Positions 1 through 6,904 of a stretch of DNA of 14,089 nucleotides are shown here, in pieces. Within the stretch, counting starts at the first letter, position 1. Each line of letters begins with the position of its first letter. Both the position numbers and the translations under genes were made by a program. The DNA lies in assembly GCA_009782245.1 (NCBI GenBank), contig WRKK01000328.1, positions 1 through 14,089 of the forward strand, given 5' to 3'. Source of the stretch: Defluviitaleaceae bacterium. GTDB lineage: Bacteria > Bacillota > Clostridia > Lachnospirales > WQUN01. The notes under the pieces were generated by a model. It searched no databases. It was given only the letters and a program-made list of their open reading frames with translations, and was not told the origin of the DNA.

Positions 1-2
1 GA

Positions 3-125
3 AAACGCACAACAGGCGGATTGCGCCGCCGAGTGGAAACTCCGCAATATACGCAGGTTGGGAATGCTGTTCCGCCGTTGTTGGCGAGGGCTATTGCGGC
101 GGAATGTTTGCGGGTTTTGGGTTGA
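3..125 (+). CDS. C-terminal end of a DNA (cytosine-5)-methyltransferase, 5' partial
   Basis: The open frame enters from the left edge and stops at TGA 123-125, giving 40 residues that include QVGNAVPPLLARAIA. This is motif X of the m5C methyltransferase family (GNAVPP followed by an LA-x-AI helix), which helps form the S-adenosylmethionine pocket and is always near the C-terminus. The family methylates carbon 5 of cytosine in a short target, usually as half of a restriction-modification system. Motifs I, IV, VI and VIII and the target recognition domain lie outside the window, so specificity cannot be guessed. It points towards the minus-strand adenine methyltransferase/endonuclease pair, so two modification systems sit side by side. 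A longer open frame over the same bases (58-249) has no recognisable content. The family call is fairly sure despite the short stretch. Confidence 0.8.
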   Translation, partial: KRTTGGLRRRVETPQYTQVGNAVPPLLARAIAAECLRVLG

Positions 126-128
126 TTT

Positions 129-166
129 TGCCGTTGTCAAACGGGAGTTGTTGGATATTTTTGCAA
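129..166. repeat. Left copy of a 38-bp perfect direct repeat flanking the R-M pair
   Basis: The 38 bases at 129-166 are identical to 2267-2304 in the same orientation. This copy begins three bases after the stop codon of the cytosine methyltransferase. Homology fades to scattered matches on its left and ends sharply on its right. Together the copies enclose the adenine methyltransferase and endonuclease genes. I do not recognise it as a known attachment site. Confidence 0.85.
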
Positions 167-200
167 GTGAAACCAACATAAGCTACAAAATCAACGATTC

Positions 201-223
201 AGCCTTTTTAGGGGCTTTTATTT
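201..223 (+). terminator. Possible weak terminator after the cytosine methyltransferase
   Basis: AGCC at 201-204 pairs with GGCT at 213-216 and is followed by a T-rich tract up to 223. The stem is only four base pairs, so it is weak. It lies just past the end of the convergent endonuclease gene, where a terminator for the plus-strand methyltransferase would be expected. Confidence 0.25.
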
Positions 224-1295
224 ACGGCAAATTCAACTCCAAACGATAATATTTATCAATGTCAACCAAAATCTCGTTGACAGTCCCCTCGTCCAATTCT
301 AGCAAATAGGCTTTCAACTCGTTAATCGTGATTATTTCCTCAATCGCCGCCCTGTAACGCTCTTCAATTATCCGCATTCCGCCCGATTTTAATTCGATAT
401 ATTCGTCCAGCATTTTTCGGATTTCCTCTTTTGGCTGCAAGGTTTTTATCACGAAAGTTATGGGAAAGTGCATGACTTTATCCATATCTAGCAAATATTT
501 ATCATAGTTTGCGACTTCCGTAACTTGAAAGAAACGCCCAAGCGGTCGCATTACAAAATCTATGCCGCCGTCGTTTGCGTTGGTTCTGCCTGTTTTGTAG
601 AGTTGCAAAGGTTGCTCCTGCAAATTTTCACGAGAATATCCGAAATAAACCGTAATATTTTTGTAGTAATTCTTCAAAATTGCAAAGGAAATTATCTCAA
701 ATAAACGTGCCTCGGCTAATTCGTCAATCATTTCGCTGATTTTCCGAGTTTTTTCGCCCACGGAAGTCAGCAAAAGCAATTCCTCAATGTCTGCGATTAG
801 CCTGTTGTCCTTTTGTATCAGCAGGTTGATGTATTCCTCGACAATGCGGTTGGCAATCTTGGAAATGTCAACCTCGCCCACGTACAAATAATTGATGTGC
901 AAGGCATATTTGCCATCGTTTATTATGATTAAATCGGTTTCCTGCCGCATTTTGTTGCGAAATTCGCCGTTTACTCGTGAGTTTAGTGCGTGATTTTGCA
1001 GCCGCTCGCCGCCGTACAAACTGCGATAAAATGCGAATAATTTTGTGTATTCATAGCCGCCGAAATCCCTGTATTTTTGCGGTTGATTGTAATATTCGCC
1101 CTCGTAAAAATGCAGTATTGAATAGATTGCATAGATATTCGCAAGGCTGCGGCGTGTTTTGCTGTCGCCAAAAATAGCCCCCATTTTGGCATCTAAATAC
1201 TGCAAAAGCGGACTTCTTCCGAAAAATTCGGTTATTTCTTCGCCGTTCATGTGCGGTAATTCTCGGAGCAATATATTTTGGATAAATTCTTTCAT
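222..1295 (-). CDS. Putative type II restriction endonuclease, partner of the YhdJ-like methyltransferase
   Basis: This 357-residue soluble protein has no signal peptide or membrane segment. I do not recognise its family by sequence, and the function is inferred mainly from position. Its ATG overlaps the TGA of the adenine methyltransferase (ATGA), so translation of the two is coupled, as in many type II systems. Residues 200-260 resemble a PD-(D/E)XK nuclease core: Glu200 in an 'LFEIISFAILKNYY' helix, Asp246 in DGGIDF, then FFQVTE with Gln257 and Glu260. The usual E-x-K lysine is not evident, so the core would be a variant like other endonucleases with a replaced lysine. Residues 285-345 are helical and charged. 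If the methyltransferase is specific for ATGCAT, this enzyme should cut the same palindrome (as NsiI and EcoT22I do). It could also be another R-M accessory protein. Confidence 0.65.
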   Translation of the reverse strand: MKEFIQNILLRELPHMNGEEITEFFGRSPLLQYLDAKMGAIFGDSKTRRSLANIYAIYSILHFYEGEYYNQPQKYRDFGGYEYTKLFAFYRSLYGGERLQNHALNSRVNGEFRNKMRQETDLIIINDGKYALHINYLYVGEVDISKIANRIVEEYINLLIQKDNRLIADIEELLLLTSVGEKTRKISEMIDELAEARLFEIISFAILKNYYKNITVYFGYSRENLQEQPLQLYKTGRTNANDGGIDFVMRPLGRFFQVTEVANYDKYLLDMDKVMHFPITFVIKTLQPKEEIRKMLDEYIELKSGGMRIIEERYRAAIEEIITINELKAYLLELDEGTVNEILVDIDKYYRLELNLP

Positions 1296-2227
1296 GCCAG
1301 TACACCGCCTTTAATTCGGGGATTTTTAGCCGTTTCCAATGTCAAGGCAAGTTGTGCATTTTTGGAATGGTCGCTTTTGGATTTATTGTTAGTTTTCCGA
1401 GATTTATCGCAAAAGAGCGGCTCGCCCTTGTAAACGTCGCAAATGCCCGTTCGCCGCAGTCCAATTTTGAAGTAATCTGGATTGATTTCAATCCCCACCG
1501 CCTTGCGTTTCAACCGAACAGCCACCGCCGAAGTCGTAAACGAGCCGCTAAATGGGTCAAGTACGATGTCGCCCTCGTTGCTTGATGCCAAAATAATGCG
1601 TTCTAGCAACGCCTCGGGTTTTTGCGTTGGGTGATTCTCGTATTCCGCCATTTTATAGCGAACTCGGCTAAAATTCCACACATTCCCAGGAACTTTCAAA
1701 TTATTGTACGGCTGCGGCGGCGTTTTGCGATAATCGATAAGTTTTCGTCTTGCTCCTGTGTTAGTTTCTATCATAATATTTTTATAGTTAAACGTATATT
1801 TTGCCTGCTCATTTTGTGTAACCATGAGAATCGGCTCATACAGCGAGCCAAATTTTGATTTGGATTGAACGCCCGATGAATCGTATATCCAAACAATCCT
1901 GTTTACGACAAAATAGCGACTTGCGACATAATTGTCAAGCATGGGCATATGTTGCGTGGCGGACATAAAATACATTGTGCCGTTGGGTTTCAGCACTCGC
2001 ATACACTCGTCTATCCAGAAAACAGCCCATTTTTTATAATCGTCAGCGTTGAAAAAATTGTCTTTTGTCGTGCCAAAATCCTTGCCGATTCCATATGGCG
2101 GATCCGCAAAAATTAAATCGACCGAATCGGTTTTTATCTGTTTCAAGACAACCAAACAATCGCCCAAAACAGCTTGCGAATCGGCGTTTTCAAGTGTTTC
2201 AAAATGGGTTGTTTCAAAAATTGTCAT
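1292..2227 (-). CDS. DNA adenine-N6 methyltransferase, YhdJ-like, predicted to recognise ATGCAT
   Basis: This 311-residue enzyme is expected to transfer a methyl group from S-adenosylmethionine to adenine N6 in its target. Motif order is the beta class: catalytic DPPYG at 42-46 comes first, and the cofactor-binding DPFSGSFTT (motif I) comes late at 224-232. Conserved blocks such as IVWIYDSSGVQ (111-121), DYRKTPPQPYNNLKVPGNVW (165-184) and ENHPTQKPEALLERIILASS (197-216) match what I remember of E. coli YhdJ, which methylates ATGCAT. A basic C-terminal tail of about 45 residues differs from YhdJ. The start ATG follows AGGAGG with a nine-base gap. The endonuclease gene overlaps its end by four bases, which makes this the protective half of a restriction system rather than an orphan like YhdJ. 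Family is near certain; specificity is inferred. Confidence 0.92.
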   Translation of the reverse strand: MTIFETTHFETLENADSQAVLGDCLVVLKQIKTDSVDLIFADPPYGIGKDFGTTKDNFFNADDYKKWAVFWIDECMRVLKPNGTMYFMSATQHMPMLDNYVASRYFVVNRIVWIYDSSGVQSKSKFGSLYEPILMVTQNEQAKYTFNYKNIMIETNTGARRKLIDYRKTPPQPYNNLKVPGNVWNFSRVRYKMAEYENHPTQKPEALLERIILASSNEGDIVLDPFSGSFTTSAVAVRLKRKAVGIEINPDYFKIGLRRTGICDVYKGEPLFCDKSRKTNNKSKSDHSKNAQLALTLETAKNPRIKGGVLA

Positions 2228-2266
2228 GTAGTTTTTCCTCCTGCATTTTTATCTGCGTTTTTATTG

Positions 2267-2304
2267 TGCCGTTGTCAAACGGGAGTTGTTGGATATTTTT
2301 GCAA
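2267..2304. repeat. Right copy of the 38-bp direct repeat
   Basis: It is identical to 129-166. It lies between the chemoreceptor terminator and the methyltransferase ribosome binding site. On the minus strand it contains TTGACA (2278 to 2273), but I find no good -10 box at 16-18 bases that would leave the ribosome binding site intact, so I do not call a promoter here. Confidence 0.85.
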
Positions 2305-2313
2305 CATATGCAG

Positions 2314-2344
2314 AAAACGGGCGACCAACTCGTTCGCCGCCCGT
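2314..2344 (-). terminator. Intrinsic terminator of the chemoreceptor gene
   Basis: Read on the minus strand, ACGGGCG (2344-2338) pairs with CGCCCGT (2323-2317) across a 14-base loop and ends in a run of four T (2317-2314). It lies 33 bases beyond the chemoreceptor stop. It separates chemoreceptor transcription from the R-M pair. The loop can partly refold as GGCGA/TCGCC. Its ACGGGCGACC core is also found in the palindromic mosaic near 14010. Confidence 0.6.
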
Positions 2345-2377
2345 CCCCTAAAAACCGCTTAACCTTATAAACACCCC

Positions 2378-4918
2378 TTATATCTTAAAATAAGCCACAA
2401 ACTCCTTCAACATATCAGCTTGCTGGTTCAAATCGTGGGCGGTTCGGGTGGTTTCTTCTAGTACAGTTTGGTTGTCTTTTACTGTGCTGGTAATTTTATC
2501 TAGCCCTGCACTAATTTGGAAGATAGAATCCGCTTGCTCTTTGGAGGAGACCGAAATATTGTTAATTGCAACCAGCACATTGTGTGCACTTGCCACCATC
2601 TGGTCTAGTGCAATCGAGGTTGCGTTTGCTATATTGTTGCCCATTTCTATGCTACTTAGCGAGTCTTCTATTAAGCCTGTGGTTTCTATGGCGGCGGTTT
2701 GGCTTTGCATTGCCAGCGAGCCTACTTCTTCTGCCACAACGCTAAAGCCACGACCGTATTCGCCAGCACGGGCGGCCTCAACGCTTGCGTTTAGTGCCAG
2801 CAAGTTTGTCTGAAACGCTATATCCTGTATAACTTTTATTATGCTGGATATATTATTGCTAGATTCCTTTATTTTCGTCATTGCCGACAGCAACTCTTTC
2901 ATGGAATCATTGCCGTCCGTTGCGTTTTGCGTGGATTCGTTGGAAATTGTGTTTGCTTTTTTGGCGTTTTCTGTGTTGGTGCTTGTTTGCTTGTTGACTT
3001 CTTCCAGTTGCTGGGCTAATTCTGCTACTGATAGCACTTGCTCGGTTGCCACATTTGCCAAACTAGTGGAATTTTGCGATATATTAGTTGCACCAGTCCA
3101 AATTTTCCCAGACGAATGAATTATGTTGGTTAGGGCTTTTTGCAAGGTTTCTGCGACATTGTTGATTGCTACGTTTATTTCGTCAAAATCGCCGCTAAAT
3201 TTTTGGCTTGTCCTGTAGGTTAAATTTCCGCCAGAAATCGTTTCCAAACAAGCAACTATTTCTTTAACGTACTGTCCAAGACTCGCTGTTAGCTGATTTA
3301 TATCCCGTTTTATATCGGCAAAAATGCCAGTGTATTCGCCCTTAACACGGGTATCTAAATTACCAGCATTAAAATGATCTAGCACGGTACGCATTTCGGC
3401 GATTGGCGTTTTTATGTTGCTTAAAATATTGTTCATATCTTTTATTAATTTTGCCCATTCGCCTTTGTAGCTTGCTAAATCCACCATGTAATCCACATCG
3501 CCTTTTTGTGCGGCGGCGGTTATTTCGGTTATTGCGTGGGCTATGCTCATAATGCTGGTTTTCATGTTTTCCAAAATGCCGTTAATAAACTCTTCTTCGC
3601 CAGAAAACTTGTATTCACGTTCGGCGTTAAAATCGCCGTCTATTATTTTTTGCAAATAAGATAAAACCGTTTGGCGAACCATTTTATCCCGTTCTGCCAT
3701 TGCGTTAATGTGCAACAAAATTTCTTTATAAATGCCGTCGTGTTTGTCTAAATCTACTGAATAGTTAAAATTGCCCACAAAATGTTCGTCCAACATTCGC
3801 ATTACAGCTTTATGCACATTAGAAATATCGTCAACTATGTTATCCAGCTCTTTTTCCAGCATTCCCAAGCCAAACGAGTCGTCTCGTTCTACTCTTTCGG
3901 GCAAAATTTCCGCCCTTGCCAAAGCCAGCGAAACATCGTGAAACCGCTTGATTTTAATCTTTATTGTAGATATTATCAGGCGCGAAACGGTAAACAACAT
4001 AAAACTGCACACAATGAACAAAATTATTACCATACTTGCCACAAACATTGTTAAAATCTGCCAAATAGGTGCGGATATTACTATTTCTGGCAATACCGAA
4101 ACAAGCAGCCAATTTGTGCTAGGCAAATCAAACGCCATTATATAGCTATCTACGCCGTTAATATCGGTAAAACGGGCTACACTATCGCCTGTGCGGATAA
4201 TTGCTGCGTATTGCGGCACGTTGTAAACACTTACAAAATCCATGCCGATGCGTGGATTAAGGTTTTGGTCGGGGTGTGCAAGTATGTACCCGTCAGAATC
4301 CAATAGGAACAAATAGCCGTTGGCGGGCAGTTGCACCCTGTTCAGCAGTTCGTTTATGTAATACAAGTTCATGTCAAATGCAACAACTGCGTCAATGTTT
4401 GGGATATATTTTGCCAATGTTATAATAAGGTTATCGTCAAAAGTGGCATCTATATAGGGTTGCGTAAATACTGGCGCGCCACCCGCGGCTAGTGCGGCAA
4501 TAAACCAATCACGTTGCCAAACAATATAATCGTCGTCGGGAACCCAAAAATCGCCCGAAAGTATTGAACCATCTGCATTAAAAGCAATGTAGGCAACTTC
4601 GATAAAGTCAAATTCGTCTTGAAACGCACCTGCAACGCTAAATAAATGTTCTGGGCCGAGTGCTTCCATTGTGGCGGCAAAGCTACTTATTGCCACCATA
4701 CTTTGCAAAAACCAAGCGTCAAGTTCGGTAGAATAAACGTGCACTTCATTTTGCACCCCGCTAACAATATCATCGTAAACAGCGTTGCGAACAACCGTAT
4801 TAGCTATAGCAAATGATATAATTACAGAAAAAACCGAGATTACCAAAATACTTAAAACTAACTTCCACGCCAGTTTCATATCCCGCCTTTTGCCTGTGCC
4901 AAATTGATCGTATCTCAT
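2378..4918 (-). CDS. Methyl-accepting chemotaxis protein with dCache sensor and tandem HAMP-like repeats
   Basis: This 846-residue inner-membrane receptor should sense a small extracellular molecule and control CheA through CheW. A membrane helix at about 17-43 and a second at 284-315 enclose a dCache domain. That domain has Tyr131-x4-Arg136-x-Trp138, Tyr155-x-Asp157 and Asp182, which matches the amino-acid-binding signature I recall for dCache receptors such as PctA. The cytoplasmic part has five HAMP-like units starting at Gly382, 428, 473, 519 and 564, each with a [FYWK]xG...I..xIN pattern. The signalling domain runs from about 590, with its hairpin tip (VIQDIAFQTNLLALN...) at 696-735. There is no NWETF-type CheR tether at the C-terminus. 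M1 is favoured by AAGGA seven bases upstream; Met14 is an alternative closer to the first helix. It has no che neighbours and is transcribed alone. Confidence 0.95.
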   Translation of the reverse strand: MRYDQFGTGKRRDMKLAWKLVLSILVISVFSVIISFAIANTVVRNAVYDDIVSGVQNEVHVYSTELDAWFLQSMVAISSFAATMEALGPEHLFSVAGAFQDEFDFIEVAYIAFNADGSILSGDFWVPDDDYIVWQRDWFIAALAAGGAPVFTQPYIDATFDDNLIITLAKYIPNIDAVVAFDMNLYYINELLNRVQLPANGYLFLLDSDGYILAHPDQNLNPRIGMDFVSVYNVPQYAAIIRTGDSVARFTDINGVDSYIMAFDLPSTNWLLVSVLPEIVISAPIWQILTMFVASMVIILFIVCSFMLFTVSRLIISTIKIKIKRFHDVSLALARAEILPERVERDDSFGLGMLEKELDNIVDDISNVHKAVMRMLDEHFVGNFNYSVDLDKHDGIYKEILLHINAMAERDKMVRQTVLSYLQKIIDGDFNAEREYKFSGEEEFINGILENMKTSIMSIAHAITEITAAAQKGDVDYMVDLASYKGEWAKLIKDMNNILSNIKTPIAEMRTVLDHFNAGNLDTRVKGEYTGIFADIKRDINQLTASLGQYVKEIVACLETISGGNLTYRTSQKFSGDFDEINVAINNVAETLQKALTNIIHSSGKIWTGATNISQNSTSLANVATEQVLSVAELAQQLEEVNKQTSTNTENAKKANTISNESTQNATDGNDSMKELLSAMTKIKESSNNISSIIKVIQDIAFQTNLLALNASVEAARAGEYGRGFSVVAEEVGSLAMQSQTAAIETTGLIEDSLSSIEMGNNIANATSIALDQMVASAHNVLVAINNISVSSKEQADSIFQISAGLDKITSTVKDNQTVLEETTRTAHDLNQQADMLKEFVAYFKI

Positions 4919-4950
4919 AAAATTTTCCTTTCAATGTCAAGAGCAAAACC

Positions 4951-5010
4951 GTGGGGTGCTGCCCCACACCCCGCAAGGAGCGCGCCCCTCCCGCCTGCCG
5001 GCGGGCAGGT
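4951..5010. repeat. Composite GC-rich palindromic intergenic element
   Basis: Two palindromes sit side by side. GTGGGG (4951-4956) pairs with CCCCAC (4962-4967), and CCTGCC (4994-4999) pairs with GGCAGG (5004-5009). On the minus strand the first hairpin is followed by GGTTTT, so it could terminate metallopeptidase transcripts about 215 bases after that gene's stop. The second belongs to a family seen again at 9841, 9898 and 14037. The element is far richer in GC than its surroundings. Confidence 0.6.
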
Positions 5011-5030
5011 GACCCGCTAAATTTTTATAG

Positions 5031-5060
5031 TTGAATGTTTGCGGCACTTTGTGTTATAAT
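5031..5060 (+). promoter_or_regulatory. Orphan promoter-like pair TTGAAT-N18-TATAAT
   Basis: TTGAAT at 5031-5036 and a perfect TATAAT at 5055-5060 are separated by 18 bases on the plus strand. No plus-strand gene follows before the convergent metallopeptidase. A weak five-pair stem with a T run ends near 5152, so a short non-coding transcript of about 85 bases is possible. It may equally be a chance match in AT-rich DNA. The remainder of 4919-5182 shows no coding potential. Confidence 0.25.
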
Positions 5061-5182
5061 CTACTAATCTACCATAAGCCTAGAAAAATAAATAAAAGCA
5101 AAGTTTTGCCCTTGATTGCGTTATAAATTACACCTATCAAAGTTTAACACTTTTTTTACGGTTTGTAAATATTTAACGCTTA

Positions 5183-5554
5183 TCATTTTTGCCACCGTTT
5201 GTACCGTGCTAAATCAATGGCATCTTGTATTTCTAAATCTTTTTCACCCGCCATTGATTCTAAATGGTGCAAAAATTCGTGCCGCAATACCTTATCTAGC
5301 TGCTTTTTTACGTTGTTGCGAGAATTTTTTTTGTACAGTGCCGCAAAAGAGCCGTAATAAATAGTTATATATCTGCCCAAATAGCCGCCATGATGATATT
5401 GCCCTAAAATGTACAGCATTCCCACTTCGGGGTGCGGTAGTGCATCTGGCAACAGGTTTATGCCGCCGTTTAGGTTGACAAAAATATCTTCGGGTAGGTT
5501 ATCGGCTATTTCGTTTAGCATTTCTCCAAATTCTTCAAAAGTTATGTTATCCAT
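5183..5554 (-). CDS. Small Zincin_1-type metallopeptidase family protein
   Basis: This 123-residue cytoplasmic protein is about the usual length for the family annotated in Clostridia as 'metallopeptidase family protein' (Pfam Zincin_1, PF06262). The N-terminal helix (TFEEFGEMLNEIADNLPEDIF, 5-25) is typical of the family. The HExxH metal motif is at His92-Glu93-x-x-His96 with a further His97, and Glu99 or Asp106 could supply the third ligand. The RYITIYYGSF strand (61-70) resembles the family's 'ItlY' segment. GGAGG lies four bases before the ATG at 5554. The gene is divergent from the ytvI-like permease with a 76-base gap. Its substrate is unknown for the family as far as I know. Confidence 0.8.
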   Translation of the reverse strand: MDNITFEEFGEMLNEIADNLPEDIFVNLNGGINLLPDALPHPEVGMLYILGQYHHGGYLGRYITIYYGSFAALYKKNSRNNVKKQLDKVLRHEFLHHLESMAGEKDLEIQDAIDLARYKRWQK

Positions 5555-5582
5555 TTTTCCTCCAAAATAATTTTAACGCAAC

Positions 5583-5611
5583 TTGCTAATTGCGGATTAA
5601 AATTGTATAAT
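5583..5611 (+). promoter_or_regulatory. Promoter of the ytvI-like gene (TTGCTA-N17-TATAAT)
   Basis: TTGCTA at 5583-5588 lies exactly 17 bases before a perfect TATAAT at 5606-5611, which is sigma-A-type spacing. The start of transcription should fall near 5618, just before the ribosome binding site AAGGGGTG (5618-5625). Because an upstream ATG at 5610 lies inside this -10 box, the true start codon must be the ATG at 5631. Confidence 0.7.
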
Positions 5612-5630
5612 GATTTTAAGGGGTGATTTT

Positions 5631-6773
5631 ATGTTAGTTTGGCTGCGTCAAGAAAATATTAAACCGTATGCAAGGCTTTTAGCAAGGATAATTTTAACGG
5701 CGGCGGCGGTTTTGCTGTTGTTGTTGTTTGTGCCGCTAATTTTGGGCTTTTTTTTGCCGTTTATTTTGGCGTTTTTTGTGGCCTCGTTGGCAAACCCGCT
5801 AATTGGCTTGATAAATCGCAAGTTAAAAATTCCGCGCGGCGTTATGTCTATTGTAATGGTGTCTATTCCGCTGTTGCTGTTGGCGGGATTATTGGGCTGG
5901 GTTATTTATCTTTTGGTAATGCAAATAATCGCGCTTGCACAAAACATTGAAATAATAGTCTACACGCTAGATAACGTTGTTACAGTTATAACCACCAGTT
6001 TTTACTGGATTTCTAGCTATTTGCCAACTGATACCGAACAAATGCTAACGGGCATTTTGGACGGCTTTTGGCTTTGGTTGCAGGATAGCGGCACAACTTT
6101 TGCCGATACAATGCTAACGCAAGCGGCAACAGCAACAGGCCGCATAGGAATCGGCGTTGTCAGCGTTGTTATTTTCATACTGGCATCGTATTTTATCATG
6201 GCAGATTATCCGCGAATAATCGAGACGATAAAAAGCATATCGCACAAAAGCATACACAGCCAGTATTCTACGATACGCAACGCCACATTGTCGGCGGTTG
6301 GCGGCTATTTGCGGGCCCAGGCGATAATGGCGTTTGTTACGTTTGTTGTTTCGCTGATTGCGTTGCTTGTTATTCAGCACGAGTTTGCTTTGTTGGTGGC
6401 TGTATTGCTAGGTTTTGTGGATTTTTTGCCGCTAGTGGGAACGTCCATTTTGCTTGTTCCGTGGGCAATAATATTATTTATCACGGGGGACATTTTTTTA
6501 GCGGTTTACCTGCTTGCGTTGTCTTCGGTGGCGTTTTTGTTGCGGCGTGTCATCGAGCCCAAAATTGTGGGGACACAAATGGGTTTGCCGCCGTTAAGTG
6601 CCTTGGTCAGCATTTACATTGGATTACAGCTTATGGGGTTTGCGGGGCTAATTTTAGGGCCAATAATCGCAATGGTGCTAGTCAGCCTATATAAAGCGGG
6701 AATATTCGCTGGCTGGATAGCCGATATTACCGCCGTTGTGGAGCAGATACGTAATAGGCAGAAAGAAAGTTAA
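5631..6773 (+). CDS. ytvI: AI-2E family permease, YtvI-like (sporulation integral membrane protein)
   Basis: This 380-residue polytopic membrane protein belongs to the AI-2E transporter family (PF01594, formerly UPF0118). Hydrophobic segments cluster at the N-terminus (two or three helices), around residue 145-165, and in a dense C-terminal block. The signature region begins GGYLRAQAIMAF and continues through LLGFVDFLPLVGTSILLVPW, RRVIEPKIVGTQMGLPPL and MGFAGLILGPIIAMVLV, in the order I recall from Bacillus YtvI. Family members are thought to export small molecules or ions; YtvI itself is linked to sporulation without a known substrate. The ATG at 5631 is chosen because it follows AAGGGGTG and lies downstream of the promoter, whereas the ATG at 5610 overlaps the -10 box. 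It appears monocistronic, ending at a strong terminator. Family is sure, the YtvI assignment less so. Confidence 0.85.
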   Translation: MLVWLRQENIKPYARLLARIILTAAAVLLLLLFVPLILGFFLPFILAFFVASLANPLIGLINRKLKIPRGVMSIVMVSIPLLLLAGLLGWVIYLLVMQIIALAQNIEIIVYTLDNVVTVITTSFYWISSYLPTDTEQMLTGILDGFWLWLQDSGTTFADTMLTQAATATGRIGIGVVSVVIFILASYFIMADYPRIIETIKSISHKSIHSQYSTIRNATLSAVGGYLRAQAIMAFVTFVVSLIALLVIQHEFALLVAVLLGFVDFLPLVGTSILLVPWAIILFITGDIFLAVYLLALSSVAFLLRRVIEPKIVGTQMGLPPLSALVSIYIGLQLMGFAGLILGPIIAMVLVSLYKAGIFAGWIADITAVVEQIRNRQKES

Positions 6774-6807
6774 AAGAAACTTAAAAATCAACTTAAAAAT
6801 CAACTTA

Positions 6808-6886
6808 AATAAAAGGGGCTGAAAATTCGGCAATTTTGAAATTCAAGCATTATAATTGTAAACCCCAAAATTTTCAGCCCTTTATT
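6808..6886. terminator. Bidirectional terminator between ytvI and the glucanase
   Basis: The arm at 6808-6827 and the arm at 6869-6886 are complementary over about 18 pairs with one bulge, around a core of GGGCTGAAAATT. Both sides are flanked by A or T runs, so it can work for both converging genes. The roughly 40-base loop contains a smaller stem (CAATT 6831-6835 with AATTG 6854-6858). Upstream, a short direct repeat of 'AACTTAAA' type precedes it (6780-6808). Confidence 0.75.
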
Positions 6887-6904
6887 TGCTTGAAAAATTA
6901 ACCT

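Noticed and set aside
58..249. 63-codon plus-strand open frame
   Set aside because: Its first part is the wrong frame of the cytosine methyltransferase end, and the rest runs antisense into the endonuclease 3' end through the 38-bp repeat. It has no recognisable content.
2250..2278. Promoter for the R-M pair using TTGACA in the 38-bp repeat
   Set aside because: The only -10-like sequence (GATAAA) is 19 bases away and would start transcription within the ribosome binding site.
4912..4940. Promoter for the chemoreceptor using TTGACA at 4940-4935
   Set aside because: The -10 would fall inside the start codon region with a poor match. It would work only if translation began at Met14, and M1 has the better ribosome binding site. 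I also found no sigma-D type box.
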